Below are positions 50,421-59,500 of a stretch of DNA of 64,000 nucleotides, piece by piece. The notes below the pieces were generated by a model, which did not search any database, had not been told where the DNA came from, and saw only the letters and a program-made list of their open reading frames with translations. The translations under genes were made by a program, and so were the position numbers. The first letter of the stretch is position 1; each line of letters starts with the position of its first letter. Location: contig CAIXXM010000162.1 in assembly GCA_903923395.1 (NCBI GenBank), positions 1 through 64,000 on the forward strand. The letters are read 5' to 3'. Origin of the DNA: an uncultured Acidobacteriia bacterium. Its GTDB lineage: Bacteria; Acidobacteriota; Terriglobia; Bryobacterales; Bryobacteraceae.

Positions 50421-51845
50421 ATGAACGGGGACTATTTAGCGATTGATCTGGGTGCCGAAAGCGGGCGTGCCTTAACCGGCAGGCTCCGCGACGGCATCCT
50501 GTCCGTGGATGTTACAGCGCGCTTTCCCAATCTGCCAGTGGCGGAGCGGGAAACGCTGCGCTGGGATGTATTGCGGCAGTGGAGTGAAATCCAGATGGCG
50601 ATCCAGGGTGCGGGGAAAGTCACCAGCATCGGTGTGGATACGTGGGGTGTCGATTATGCGCTGCTGGGGGAAGGCGGCCGGCTGCTGGAGAATCCATATC
50701 ACTATCGCGACAAGCGCACTGCGGGAGTGATGGAGGAAGTTACTGGCAAGCTGACGCGGGAGCGGATTTACGGCGTCACTGGCATCCAGTTTCTTCCCTT
50801 CAATACGCTGTACCAATTCGCTGCTGCCAAGCGGGATACGCCGCGGCTTCTGGAAGCGGCGGATACGCTGTTTACGATTCCGGATCTCTTCAATTACTGG
50901 CTGACCGGTGAAACCGCGACGGAATATACAAATGCGACGACGACGCAGTTTCTGGATGCAGCGAAGCGGGAATGGTCAACGGAACTGCTGGACGCGCTGG
51001 AGTTGCCGTCGCGCATGCTGACAAGAATTGTGGAGCCGGGAACGGTGCTGGGGAGTTATCAGGGAATCTCCGTGGTGGTTCCGGCCTGCCATGATACGGG
51101 GTCGGCAGTAGCAGCGATCGCGACCGGTGAAGACACGGCGTATTTGAGTTCAGGAACTTGGTCATTGCTGGGTGCTGAGATCCCGGAGCCAATTCTCAAC
51201 GACCGGGCGCGCGAACTGAATTTCACGAATGAAGGCGGAGTCTGCGGAACGATCCGGCTGTTGAAGAATATCGGCGGCTTGTGGCTGTTACAATCCTGCC
51301 GTCGGCAATGGCAGGCGGAGGGGCGAGAGTACTCTTACGATGAGTTACTGGATGCGGCCGCTGCGGAGACGGAATTGTTCGGGGCTCTGGTAGATCCAGA
51401 TGATCCGTCGTTTCTTAGTCCGGTGAATATGGTTGCGGCGATCAACGGGTTTCTCGCAAAGACCGGGCAACCGCTACCGCAAACGCCGGGTGCATATACG
51501 GTGGCGATTCTGGCGAGTCTGGCGTTTAAGTACAGGGCTGTTCTTGAATCGCTGGAAGAGTTGACGGGGCGGAAGTTCCGGGCTATCCGAATCATAGGTG
51601 GCGGTGCCAAGAACCGTTTGCTGAATCAATTCACGGCCAACGCGACCGGGCGGCAAGTGATTGCCGGGCCAGTGGAAGCAACGGCGCTGGGCAACCTTGC
51701 CATGCAGATGCTGGCGACTGGCGGTGTAAGTTCACTGGCGGAAGCACGGGCGGTCATCGAACGCTCCTTTCCAGTGGACCGTTATGCGCCGGGTGATGCG
51801 GATGTTTGGGATCGGGAATACAAGCGCTTTCTGAGTTATCAGTAA
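50421..51845 (+). CDS. rhaB: Rhamnulokinase
   Basis: 474 residues from ATG 50421, 8 bases after the aldolase gene. An FGGY-family kinase: DYLAIDLGAESGRALTG (phosphate 1 motif), GVDTWGVDYALL, DLFNYWLTGETATEYTNATTTQF, the ACHDTGSAVAAI phosphate 2 block, LSSGTWSLLG and IIGGGAKNRLLNQFTANATGRQV. These are specific to rhamnulokinase rather than xylulo- or glycerol kinase. It phosphorylates L-rhamnulose at O1, linking isomerase and aldolase steps. Confidence 0.95.
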   Translation: MNGDYLAIDLGAESGRALTGRLRDGILSVDVTARFPNLPVAERETLRWDVLRQWSEIQMAIQGAGKVTSIGVDTWGVDYALLGEGGRLLENPYHYRDKRTAGVMEEVTGKLTRERIYGVTGIQFLPFNTLYQFAAAKRDTPRLLEAADTLFTIPDLFNYWLTGETATEYTNATTTQFLDAAKREWSTELLDALELPSRMLTRIVEPGTVLGSYQGISVVVPACHDTGSAVAAIATGEDTAYLSSGTWSLLGAEIPEPILNDRARELNFTNEGGVCGTIRLLKNIGGLWLLQSCRRQWQAEGREYSYDELLDAAAAETELFGALVDPDDPSFLSPVNMVAAINGFLAKTGQPLPQTPGAYTVAILASLAFKYRAVLESLEELTGRKFRAIRIIGGGAKNRLLNQFTANATGRQVIAGPVEATALGNLAMQMLATGGVSSLAEARAVIERSFPVDRYAPGDADVWDREYKRFLSYQ

Positions 51846-51857
51846 GCTGACCGGGAG

Positions 51858-51863
51858 TACACT
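51858..51863 (+). promoter_or_regulatory. Possible -10 box (TACACT) before a GTG start
   Basis: TACACT lies 6 bases before GTG 51870, so the transcript would begin at the start codon. CGAAGGG between them might alternatively serve as a weak Shine-Dalgarno. Confidence 0.25.
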
Positions 51864-51869
51864 CGAAGG

Positions 51870-53936
51870 GTGTTCATCCGGCTGATCATCCTTCTGGCTC
51901 TCATCGCGGGGCCAGTATTTGCGCAAGACTATCGTGCGTACTTCACGGCGAAAGCGCCGCAGGTATTGGACCGTTTCTACAAGCGCTCCGATGCCATGGT
52001 GGATGCGGGGCATGTCCACAGCGCGGCGATGGCAGCGGCTTGCGAGACACGGCTTTGGCAGCTCACCGGCGATACGGCGCGGGCCCGGTCCGCTACAGAG
52101 CGGTTGCGTTCCATTGCGGCGCTGTTGGGCAAGCCGACAGAGGCGAACTTCTTTGTGCCGTATCCATTGACGTGGACTTACCGCGCGCTGGATGCAGGCC
52201 ATATGCTGGATGAGCCGCTGAAAGTGGCGATGCAGGATGCCGTGGCGAAGAGCTTGCGCGCGCGGGATTTTCAAGGCCTGCACAATCAAACATTGCAACG
52301 GGCGGCGGGCTTGGGGCTGGCTGCGCAGACTTGGCCCGACTTACCGCAGGCGAAGGCTTGGCGTAGTTACCTGGAGACCATTTTTGCGCTGCTGGCAAAG
52401 ACGGGGGACGTCCCCGAGAATGCGCCTAACTACAACGCGATCGACCTGCCCTTTGTGTTCCTGATCTCGGATGTAGCGGGACATCCTGAGTATCCGGCAA
52501 GGCCCTCCATACGCGCTATGTTTTTGCGATATCGGGATCAGGTGTCACCCGCTGGATTCCTGCCGCCTTACGGAGATTCAGGTCACGCGCCAAAGCCGTT
52601 CGACCCCGCGTGGCCGATGCATGAGAACTGGGCCATGTTTGCCGCGGCATTTGAGCGGGCGGCGAAACTACAGCAAGATCCGACGCTGCGCTGGGCGGCG
52701 GTACAAATGGCCGCGACAGGCATGGCGCGTGAACCGTTGGGACTGACAGCCACAGATGTTGAGCCGCTGTTTGTATTTTCCTTTGCAGAGGAATGGCGGG
52801 ATAAAGGATTGCAACCCAGTCGGCCTGAAGCAGGATCAGCGATCCTGACGAGGGCGGATGAACATAGTCCGACTGTTATGGACAAACTCGTGCTCGCCGC
52901 GTCACGGGCAGCGGGTTCGCCCTTTCTCTTATCCGATCTCTATGTTCGCGGGCCGCATGCTCATGAGAATCAACACGGGGCGGTCACTTACTACGAGGCT
53001 GGTGGAGTGCCATTGATTACTTCGACAGGCTATAACAACAGGCAGCCGGATTATGCATCGCTGCCGGTGATGTGGCTGGCAGCGGATTCACCGGATGGTC
53101 TCCCGCAGGGCTATGAAGCGAATCACTGGTATGAGGCTGTGCTGCCGCTCTCCCGTCTGCCCAGCCGGAAGGTGACCGGGTTAACCGTACGGATCGAATC
53201 GGGTGGCGGCCCGGTGAGTGCCTGGGCTGGTGGTTTCCGGCTGATCGGGAAGGATAGTGTGGACTTGCACTGGGACGAATTGCACTGGGAGGATCCCAAG
53301 GGCGTGACATTCCATAGCAAGATGTTCGATCAGCCAATCGACGTCAGCCGTTATACCGCAATCGCTTTCCGATGGAAGTTATCCAGCAATAAACAGAATG
53401 CGCGTCCAGTGATTCTCCGTGTGACCACTGGGGATCTGAATACCGATTATCATGCGGAGGCGCTGCAGTTAGAGCCAGAGCTGACCGCAGCGAGGGTGGA
53501 GGTAAGCCAAGGCAGGCAGTACGGTGTGATGGAATACTCGAACTGGTTCACGCCTGGTACGACGCTGCGGCGTGAGATGGTGCTTCATCCAGACGGGGCT
53601 TTGTTGGTTCGCGATACAGTAACTCCCGGACCAAATGCGAAGGGAATGAAGGTGGCTCCCGTCTGGCAATTGGGTCCGGTGACTGAACCACAGAAAGGCG
53701 CCAATTGGTTTCAGGCGGATAACCTGCTGGTGTGGTTCGCGCCGGCAGAGGGGCAGAGCTACGGGTTGCAGACTATGGATATCTGGTCAAAGAAGAAGCA
53801 CCGGCGGGTGTTTGCTTCGCGCGATGCAGAACCAGGGAAAGCGATGGTGTTCACTACGGTACTGCTGCCAGCGGGTCCAGGGTCCACACCGGAGAAGGCT
53901 GCAGATATTGCCGCTGAACGGCTCACAGCGAAGTAG
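51870..53936 (+). CDS. Exported heparinase II/III-like protein, putative polysaccharide lyase
   Basis: 688 residues from GTG 51870, signal peptide MFIRLIILLALIAGPVFAQ. The first ~340 residues are helical with the look of an (alpha/alpha) toroid: NYNAIDLPFVFLISDVAG, LPPYGDSGHAPK, HENWAMFAAAFERAAKL. The second half is beta-sandwich (HAHENQHGAVTYYEAGGVPLITSTGYNN, SNWFTPGTTLRREMVLHPDGALLVRDTV), the architecture of heparinase II/III and alginate-lyase-like enzymes. Tyr, His and Asn residues in those blocks could be catalytic. Being directly after rhaB it may release rhamnose-containing sugars, for example a rhamnose-glucuronate lyase (PL27-like); this is inference and the family is not firmly placed. 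Confidence 0.65.
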   Translation: MFIRLIILLALIAGPVFAQDYRAYFTAKAPQVLDRFYKRSDAMVDAGHVHSAAMAAACETRLWQLTGDTARARSATERLRSIAALLGKPTEANFFVPYPLTWTYRALDAGHMLDEPLKVAMQDAVAKSLRARDFQGLHNQTLQRAAGLGLAAQTWPDLPQAKAWRSYLETIFALLAKTGDVPENAPNYNAIDLPFVFLISDVAGHPEYPARPSIRAMFLRYRDQVSPAGFLPPYGDSGHAPKPFDPAWPMHENWAMFAAAFERAAKLQQDPTLRWAAVQMAATGMAREPLGLTATDVEPLFVFSFAEEWRDKGLQPSRPEAGSAILTRADEHSPTVMDKLVLAASRAAGSPFLLSDLYVRGPHAHENQHGAVTYYEAGGVPLITSTGYNNRQPDYASLPVMWLAADSPDGLPQGYEANHWYEAVLPLSRLPSRKVTGLTVRIESGGGPVSAWAGGFRLIGKDSVDLHWDELHWEDPKGVTFHSKMFDQPIDVSRYTAIAFRWKLSSNKQNARPVILRVTTGDLNTDYHAEALQLEPELTAARVEVSQGRQYGVMEYSNWFTPGTTLRREMVLHPDGALLVRDTVTPGPNAKGMKVAPVWQLGPVTEPQKGANWFQADNLLVWFAPAEGQSYGLQTMDIWSKKKHRRVFASRDAEPGKAMVFTTVLLPAGPGSTPEKAADIAAERLTAK

Positions 53937-53954
53937 CATTCTGCCTCACTAAGT

Positions 53955-53960
53955 TATAAT
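53955..53960 (+). promoter_or_regulatory. -10 box (TATAAT) just before the threonine aldolase gene
   Basis: A consensus TATAAT ends 9 bases before ATG 53970, giving an almost leaderless transcript. No Shine-Dalgarno is visible and a -35 is not obvious. This is the best example of the start-proximal boxes in the window. Confidence 0.4.
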
Positions 53961-53969
53961 CGCCTTCTA

Positions 53970-55070
53970 ATGAAACGACGCAGCTTTCTTTCCATACCTT
54001 CACTCGCTGCCTTGACCGATGCGGAAGCCGCCACGGGCGGATCACCGGTGGTGGCATCGGGTGATGGATTGTCACTGTCGCCGGCGGAGTATGCCGCGCT
54101 GCTGCAAAAGCTCAGTTCGAACGTGAAGGCGGACAGTTACTCCATTGGCGGAGTGGTACAGGAGTTGGAAGCCAAGGTGGCGGCCGCGCTGGGGAAGGAA
54201 GCGGCGGTGTGGATGCCTACCGGGACTCTGGCGAATCACATGGCAGTGCGTCTGCTGGCTGGAGAGCGGCGGCGTGTTGTGGTACAAGCGGAAGCACATC
54301 TATTCCATGATTGCGGGGATTGCTGCCAAACGCTGAGTGGACTCCACCTTGTGCCGCTGGCACCGGGCAAAGCGACTTTCACGCTGGACGAGGTCAAGGA
54401 ACAAGCGGAACGTGCCGTCACCGGACGGGTAACAGTGCCTGTGGGAGCAATCCAGATTGAGACGCCGGTCCGCAGGAAGTCGGGCGAGGCATTTGACTTC
54501 GGAGAAATGAAGAAGATCTCCACGTGGGCTCGGGAAAACAAAGTTGGGATGCATCTCGACGGAGCACGCTTGTATATGGCTTCGGCATATAGCGGGATTC
54601 CTGTAATGGAATACGCGAAGTTATTCGACACAGTGTACGTATCGATGTATAAGTACTTCAATGCAGCAAGCGGAGCAGTGCTGGCCGGACCGAAAGCGCT
54701 GCTGGAAACTTTATATCATCCACGGCGTATGTTTGGCGGTGGACTTAGTCACGTTTGGCCTTTCGCGGCGGTTGCGAATCATTACTTCGACGGCTTTGCG
54801 GGAAGGTTTCAGCAGGCAGTGAACACATCGGAGGCGGTGATCGCAGGACTGCAAGGTGATTCGCGGTTTCAGGTGAACAGGATTCCAAACGGCACGAATA
54901 TCTTCGGCCTGCGATTGCTGCGAGGGGATGCGAACAAGTTCCATGAAAGTTTGCGCAGTGCGGGGATTGTGGTGCCGGCACCGCGGGGGGATGCGTTCCT
55001 GTTCAATGTGAACGAGAGTTGGAACCGGAAGAGAACGGAGGAGATCTTAGGGGTTTTGCGGCAGGGTTGA
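53970..55070 (+). CDS. Threonine aldolase-like PLP enzyme with a Tat-type leader
   Basis: 366 residues. Beta-eliminating lyase fold: DSYSIGGVVQELEAKVAAALGKEAAVWMPTGTLANHMAVRLL, IQIETPVRRKSGEAF, VGMHLDGARLYMASAYSGIP, and the PLP lysine in YVSMYKYFNAASGAVLAGP (~residue 228). The low-specificity enzymes cleave L-threonine or allo-threonine to glycine and acetaldehyde. The N terminus reads MKRRSFLSIPSLAAL, a twin-arginine-like leader, so this copy may be exported already folded with PLP. A metabolic link to the rhamnose genes is possible but not evident. Confidence 0.88.
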   Translation: MKRRSFLSIPSLAALTDAEAATGGSPVVASGDGLSLSPAEYAALLQKLSSNVKADSYSIGGVVQELEAKVAAALGKEAAVWMPTGTLANHMAVRLLAGERRRVVVQAEAHLFHDCGDCCQTLSGLHLVPLAPGKATFTLDEVKEQAERAVTGRVTVPVGAIQIETPVRRKSGEAFDFGEMKKISTWARENKVGMHLDGARLYMASAYSGIPVMEYAKLFDTVYVSMYKYFNAASGAVLAGPKALLETLYHPRRMFGGGLSHVWPFAAVANHYFDGFAGRFQQAVNTSEAVIAGLQGDSRFQVNRIPNGTNIFGLRLLRGDANKFHESLRSAGIVVPAPRGDAFLFNVNESWNRKRTEEILGVLRQG

Positions 55071-55136
55071 GGACACAGGTTGGCCCCGGGGGAATGCCAG
55101 GTGAAGAAGGGCGTTGGGCGTGACTCGCTCCTGAAA

Positions 55137-55147
55137 GGCGCACGAAC
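55137..55147. repeat. Isolated copy of the GGCGCACGAAC repeat core
   Basis: The 11-base core of the 45.4-kb array and of the 40.17-kb hairpin occurs here after CTCCTGAAA, a degraded form of the hairpin arm. It lies between the threonine aldolase gene and the convergent minus-strand genes. Confidence 0.45.
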
Positions 55148-55152
55148 GTGGG

Positions 55153-55302
55153 TTAGGGTTTTGTTGGTTCTTCGTCTTTGCGTCGAGACTCGACGCTACA
55201 GGTGTTGTTCATTCAAGTGGCAACGCCGAAGCGGGGGAGAATCCAGCGCTGCAGGATGAACCAGAACGCGAGGACGCCCAGAACCTTGAGTGCTTCTTCC
55301 AT
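55153..55302 (-). CDS. Candidate small membrane selenoprotein (in-frame TGA) or 29-residue peptide
   Basis: The ORF starts at ATG 55302, 17 bases after the amidohydrolase stop. It encodes 29 residues with one membrane helix (VLGVLAFWFILQRWILPRFG), then an in-frame TGA at 55213-55215. The frame continues 19 codons to TAA 55153. Read with selenocysteine, the junction is GVATU-MNNTC, so U30 and C35 could form a redox pair, followed by a charged tail (SVESRRKDEE). A hairpin suited to a bacterial SECIS lies 17-33 bases after the TGA. If TGA is a stop, only the 29-residue peptide remains. The selenium-incorporation genes are not in the window. Confidence 0.4.
55180..55196 (-). promoter_or_regulatory. 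Candidate bacterial SECIS hairpin
   Basis: In the minus-strand RNA, GCGUCGA-GUC-UCGACGC gives a perfect 7-bp stem with a GU-containing 3-base loop. The loop G-U falls 24-25 bases after the UGA; in E. coli fdhF it falls at 20-21. The palindrome may instead belong to a dispersed repeat, since the GGCGCACGAAC core is 33 bases away. Confidence 0.4.
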
Positions 55303-55319
55303 AGCTTCAGTATCGCAAA

Positions 55320-56507
55320 TTATTTGGCCTTGTAGACCTTGCCTGCGCGCATTACGAAAACCACGCGCCGGAGAGCCGTGATGTCCTTGAGCGGGTCGCC
55401 ATCCACTGCAATCAGGTCAGCCTCCATGCCGGGTGCGAGGGTTCCGATCTGGTCCCCGAGGTTCAGGGATTCCGCGGAGAGCGACGTTATGGAAGTGATG
55501 GCAGCTTTGGGATCCTGTCCGCCCTTCTGGACGCGGTAGATCAGTTCTTCCACATTGTGTCCGTGTGCTCCGGCCACCGCGTCTGTACCAAAGACGATCT
55601 TGAGGCCGGGAGTCGCCAGCGCCTGCTTGAAGACTGCAAGGGCTATGGGGATGGAACGTGCCATGGCCGCCATACCCTCTTCCGTGTAGTTACCGATACC
55701 GAGATAATTGGCCTTGTGCTCCAAATAGTTCTGCGCAACCAGGCCTATGTTGGGATCGAAGTAAGTCCCCTTGGCTGCGAGTAACTTCAGCACTTCGGGC
55801 GTCACCAGCGTACCGTGTTCCACAGCGGTACAACCCGCGTTTGACACCTGCGTGATGGTGTCAGGGCCATAGACGTGTACCAGAGTGCGAAGGCCCTGGG
55901 CTTTCGCCTCGCTGCAACCGGCTTCGATTTGCTCCTGCGACAGCGTTGCGCCACCGCCTTCGCGGAAGCTTTTGGAGGCGAACATCTTCACAACGTCGGA
56001 ACCATCTGCCTTCATCTTGCGGACTGCCTCACGGATCTGCTCCGGCGTCATCGACGGATTGCTGATGGCGCGGAGCGACGTCAGGACGCGGGGGCCGGGC
56101 AGTACGCCACGGTTGATGGCGTTGCGCACATCGCCATCGATTGGACTACCCACACTTTGTACGGTGGTGAAGCCGCTCAGCAGAGTCACATATGCGTTCT
56201 CCATGGCATAACCCATGGCGGTTACCTGGTTATCATCGCGGGGTTGATAACGTCCATCGGGGCCGAAGTGCCAGGCAATGTGGACATGGGTATCTATCAT
56301 GCCGGGCAGGACGGTTAGTTTGCTGAGATCGTAAGTGACGCCCTTGGCCGCCGGGTCGATTTTCGCGATCTTGGAGCCAGTGATCACGATAGAGGTGTTA
56401 TGTTGCACGCCGCCCTTACCATCCAGGACGGTGCCGGCCTTGATGACGACCGGTTGCGCCTGGGCGAGCGCGCTCAACATGACGAACAACGGAAGCTTAT
56501 TTGTCAT
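55320..56507 (-). CDS. Exported amidohydrolase (imidazolonepropionase-like / Xaa-Pro dipeptidase-like)
   Basis: 395 residues from ATG 56507 (GTG 56537 is an alternative). Signal peptide LPLFVMLSALAQAQ. A small beta domain leads into a TIM barrel with the metal motif H-V-H in GMIDTHVHIAWHF, a likely carboxylated lysine in SDVVKMFASKSF, histidines in TLVHVYGP and TAVEHGTLV, and the catalytic Asp in VFGTDAVAGAHGHN. Members hydrolyse dipeptides, isoaspartyl peptides or cyclic amides. It is 51 bases behind the macroglobulin gene, probably in the same transcript. Confidence 0.9.
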   Translation of the reverse strand: MTNKLPLFVMLSALAQAQPVVIKAGTVLDGKGGVQHNTSIVITGSKIAKIDPAAKGVTYDLSKLTVLPGMIDTHVHIAWHFGPDGRYQPRDDNQVTAMGYAMENAYVTLLSGFTTVQSVGSPIDGDVRNAINRGVLPGPRVLTSLRAISNPSMTPEQIREAVRKMKADGSDVVKMFASKSFREGGGATLSQEQIEAGCSEAKAQGLRTLVHVYGPDTITQVSNAGCTAVEHGTLVTPEVLKLLAAKGTYFDPNIGLVAQNYLEHKANYLGIGNYTEEGMAAMARSIPIALAVFKQALATPGLKIVFGTDAVAGAHGHNVEELIYRVQKGGQDPKAAITSITSLSAESLNLGDQIGTLAPGMEADLIAVDGDPLKDITALRRVVFVMRAGKVYKAK

Positions 56508-56558
56508 TTCGATAGAGTGTAGCAATCGGACTGTCACGGAATGGCCACGGCGCGTGGC

Positions 56559-59500
56559 TCAACGCCTGATGACCTCAAGCACGGCCGGGCGTGCGGTAGA
56601 CGAGACCGCAGGATCATAGTATTCGTAGACACGCGACGCGAACGTCTGTGTCCGAATGGGGTATTTCGCCCGCAGCCGAAACGTCACATGAACCGGGCTG
56701 CCGGGTTTGATGGCGTCGAAGTAAAGAATCGCCTGCGTTGGCGTAACACTGAACTTATCCAGCCGTCCACCATGCTTGTTGGCGGTGGCTCGCTTCAAGT
56801 CCACCAGATCCTCAGACAGAAGCTCGAAGCCCGGGGGAATACCGAGGTCCACCATCACCATGTTAGCGGTCTGCGCCATCAGGTTCCTGATATTTGCCGT
56901 GGCGGTGACGACTTCATTTTGCGCGAGGCGGGTCCGGTCATAAGTGACCTGTATGGAGAGTTGTTCACGTGATGGCTGCACGGTCCATGGGACGAAGTAG
57001 CGGCCAGCGACCTGATAGGCTGGTGTGCCCTCACCTGTGAAGCGCAGTTCCACATCATTGGACGCAAGTGCATCTGCGCCCTTGAAGACAAACTGATGGA
57101 AGAGATCATTGTTTTCCGGAGTTAGTGTGAGGGTGGCTGCAGTTCGCCCGTTGAGCAGGATCTCAGCTTTACCTCTGGCGCTGCCCGAAACGCTGCCAGC
57201 CGAGAGAACCAAGGCGCGCAGAGCCATGATCGTGGCCTGCGTGGTGCCCCATGTACCGGAGGCCCCTTTCTTCGAGATGATGTAGTTCATTGCTTTTGTG
57301 GTCAGTGCAGGCTCAGCACCGCGCTTGATGAGGGCTTGCACGGCGAGCGCCCTTGTCTCGACCGAAGCACTGACCCCGGTGCCGTACATCCCGGTTTGTT
57401 CAGAAGTCCAGAAAGCCGTGTCGCCCTCGCTGGACCTTGCCTCCAGGAGCAACCGGAAGATGCGGTCCGTCAGGGAAGGGTCTTTCCCGTAATCGACCGC
57501 GAAGTTGGCCAGGATGGCGAGAGTGTAAGGGTCGCGAGTTAGCTTCTCATCCAGATGTTGGGAAAGGTACTGGCGGGCATGCTCGATGGCCGGCCCCTGG
57601 TATTGACTTACCCGCAGTGACCAAGCCACATATGCTGTAATACGCAAGATATCGGACTGAAACCGGTTGGTGGCGCCTTCCTGGATGCCATTGCCATCAG
57701 GATTCCAACTGCCATCGGGCCTTTGTTGCGACGCGAGCCATTGTTGCGTGCGGCTGATCACCGCTGGATCGATATCATGGACTTTCGACATATCCTGGAA
57801 TTCCATGAGTCCATAGGCCGTGAGTATCTTATTTGCGGGGCTTGTTCCGAACCAGGAGAATCCACCCCCGGGCACTTCAAAGGTGACTAGACGCTGGTAA
57901 CCCATGCCGATAAAGCCGCTTGCCTTGGCACTGATCTCTGGTGTGACTTTCTTCGTGCGCTTCATATAATCCAACGCAAGCACGTTGGGATAGGTACTGG
58001 AGGACGTTTGCTCAAAACAACCGTGTGGCATTTGCAGAAGACTGTCCATGCCTTCCACCAGTTGGCTCATGGGTCCGGGATAGAGGCGTACAAAGACTGT
58101 GCGGGCGTCAGGAATGGCGCTGGCGGGGAAGCTCACGGTGTGTTTGACCGCACGTTGAAGCTGGCCATTGAACACCAGGCTTTCTTCTTTGCCGTTGGGG
58201 ATAACTTCGATTTCACGGATGACGATATCCTGATACCGCTGAGCACCGTTCATGGTGGCACGCAGCGTCAGTTTGAATTTGCCAATGCGCTTCGCCGCGA
58301 TACGGAATTGCGTGCCTTCGACCCGGCCGGATGTGGATACTATGGTTTTGGAAGACGGATCGCCTTCGAGCGTATACCAGTCGGCTGGTTCTAACTGCAC
58401 TTGGACGCTGCCATTGACGCCGCTGTAGTTATAGACAGCAACGGGGAGCGACACCTCGTCACCCTGCGTCAGAGTAACCGGAAGATCGAGTTCCGTGAAG
58501 AAGTCCTGGAAGACTTTGATGCTGGAGGCGCCGCTGCCGAGGGCTCCATGCTTCGTGGAGGCCAGCAGAGCCATGCGCCACGTCGTGATGTTATCCGCGA
58601 TCGGGATCGTAATGCTGGCGCGGCCATCTCTATCTGTGATGATTTCCGGCCGCACGAACAGGGATTCCGGAAACCATGTGCGGACATGTGGCTCCACAGC
58701 GGCAGGGATGCCGCTAGCAGGTGCTTTCGGCCCATCTTTGTACGCCCGGATGCGTGGGACCATGGCCGCCCCATTCGCCATGGACGCATCCATAGACATC
58801 GCCACCATGGCGCGTGCCCCTGCTTCGACGGCGATGGATTGGGAGACGTACCCGATCTGCAGAACTGCGGCGGCCACGGCGCGTTTCCCCGCCGGCAAGT
58901 CAAAATCTACGCGCGACAGGCGGAAGCCCTGGGTGTTGACTTCCAGGCGGAAACGCCCTGGCTTGAGTCCTGCGAAGCGGAAGCGTCCATCCCCGCCGCT
59001 GGTCAACAAATGAACTTGGCCCGTGGTGAACTCCACCAAGCGGATGGGAGCATGGCCTACTGGCGCTTCGGTGGCATCCGTGACCAGGCCAGTTACTTCT
59101 CCCGGACCGTCTAACGGTTCAAAAGTAATTACCGCGCGCACTGGCGAGGAGGAGCGGTCACACCAGGGGTCATCCAGCACTCCGACGATATCATCCGCTG
59201 TTTGGAACTTACCGTCCGGGCCCGCGCTGCGCAGCTCCGCGTATCGGGCATCCCACGAACGGTAACTCACCCGGACTGGCGTTCCCCAGGGATCCTGGAT
59301 ATGGATACCCTGGACGCGCTTCTCCATGCCGGACTGCTGGCAACTGGAGAATTCTACGGGCTTGCGGATGGCGTTGGCCAAAGGAGACGCTGTAGTCATC
59401 AACTGCTTGTAGTAGCGTTCGGTATAGGCATTCGCCTTGCGGGTTTCTTGATCTGTGCCGAACGAGATAGATACTGAATTATTCTGGACTGATTCAGTGG

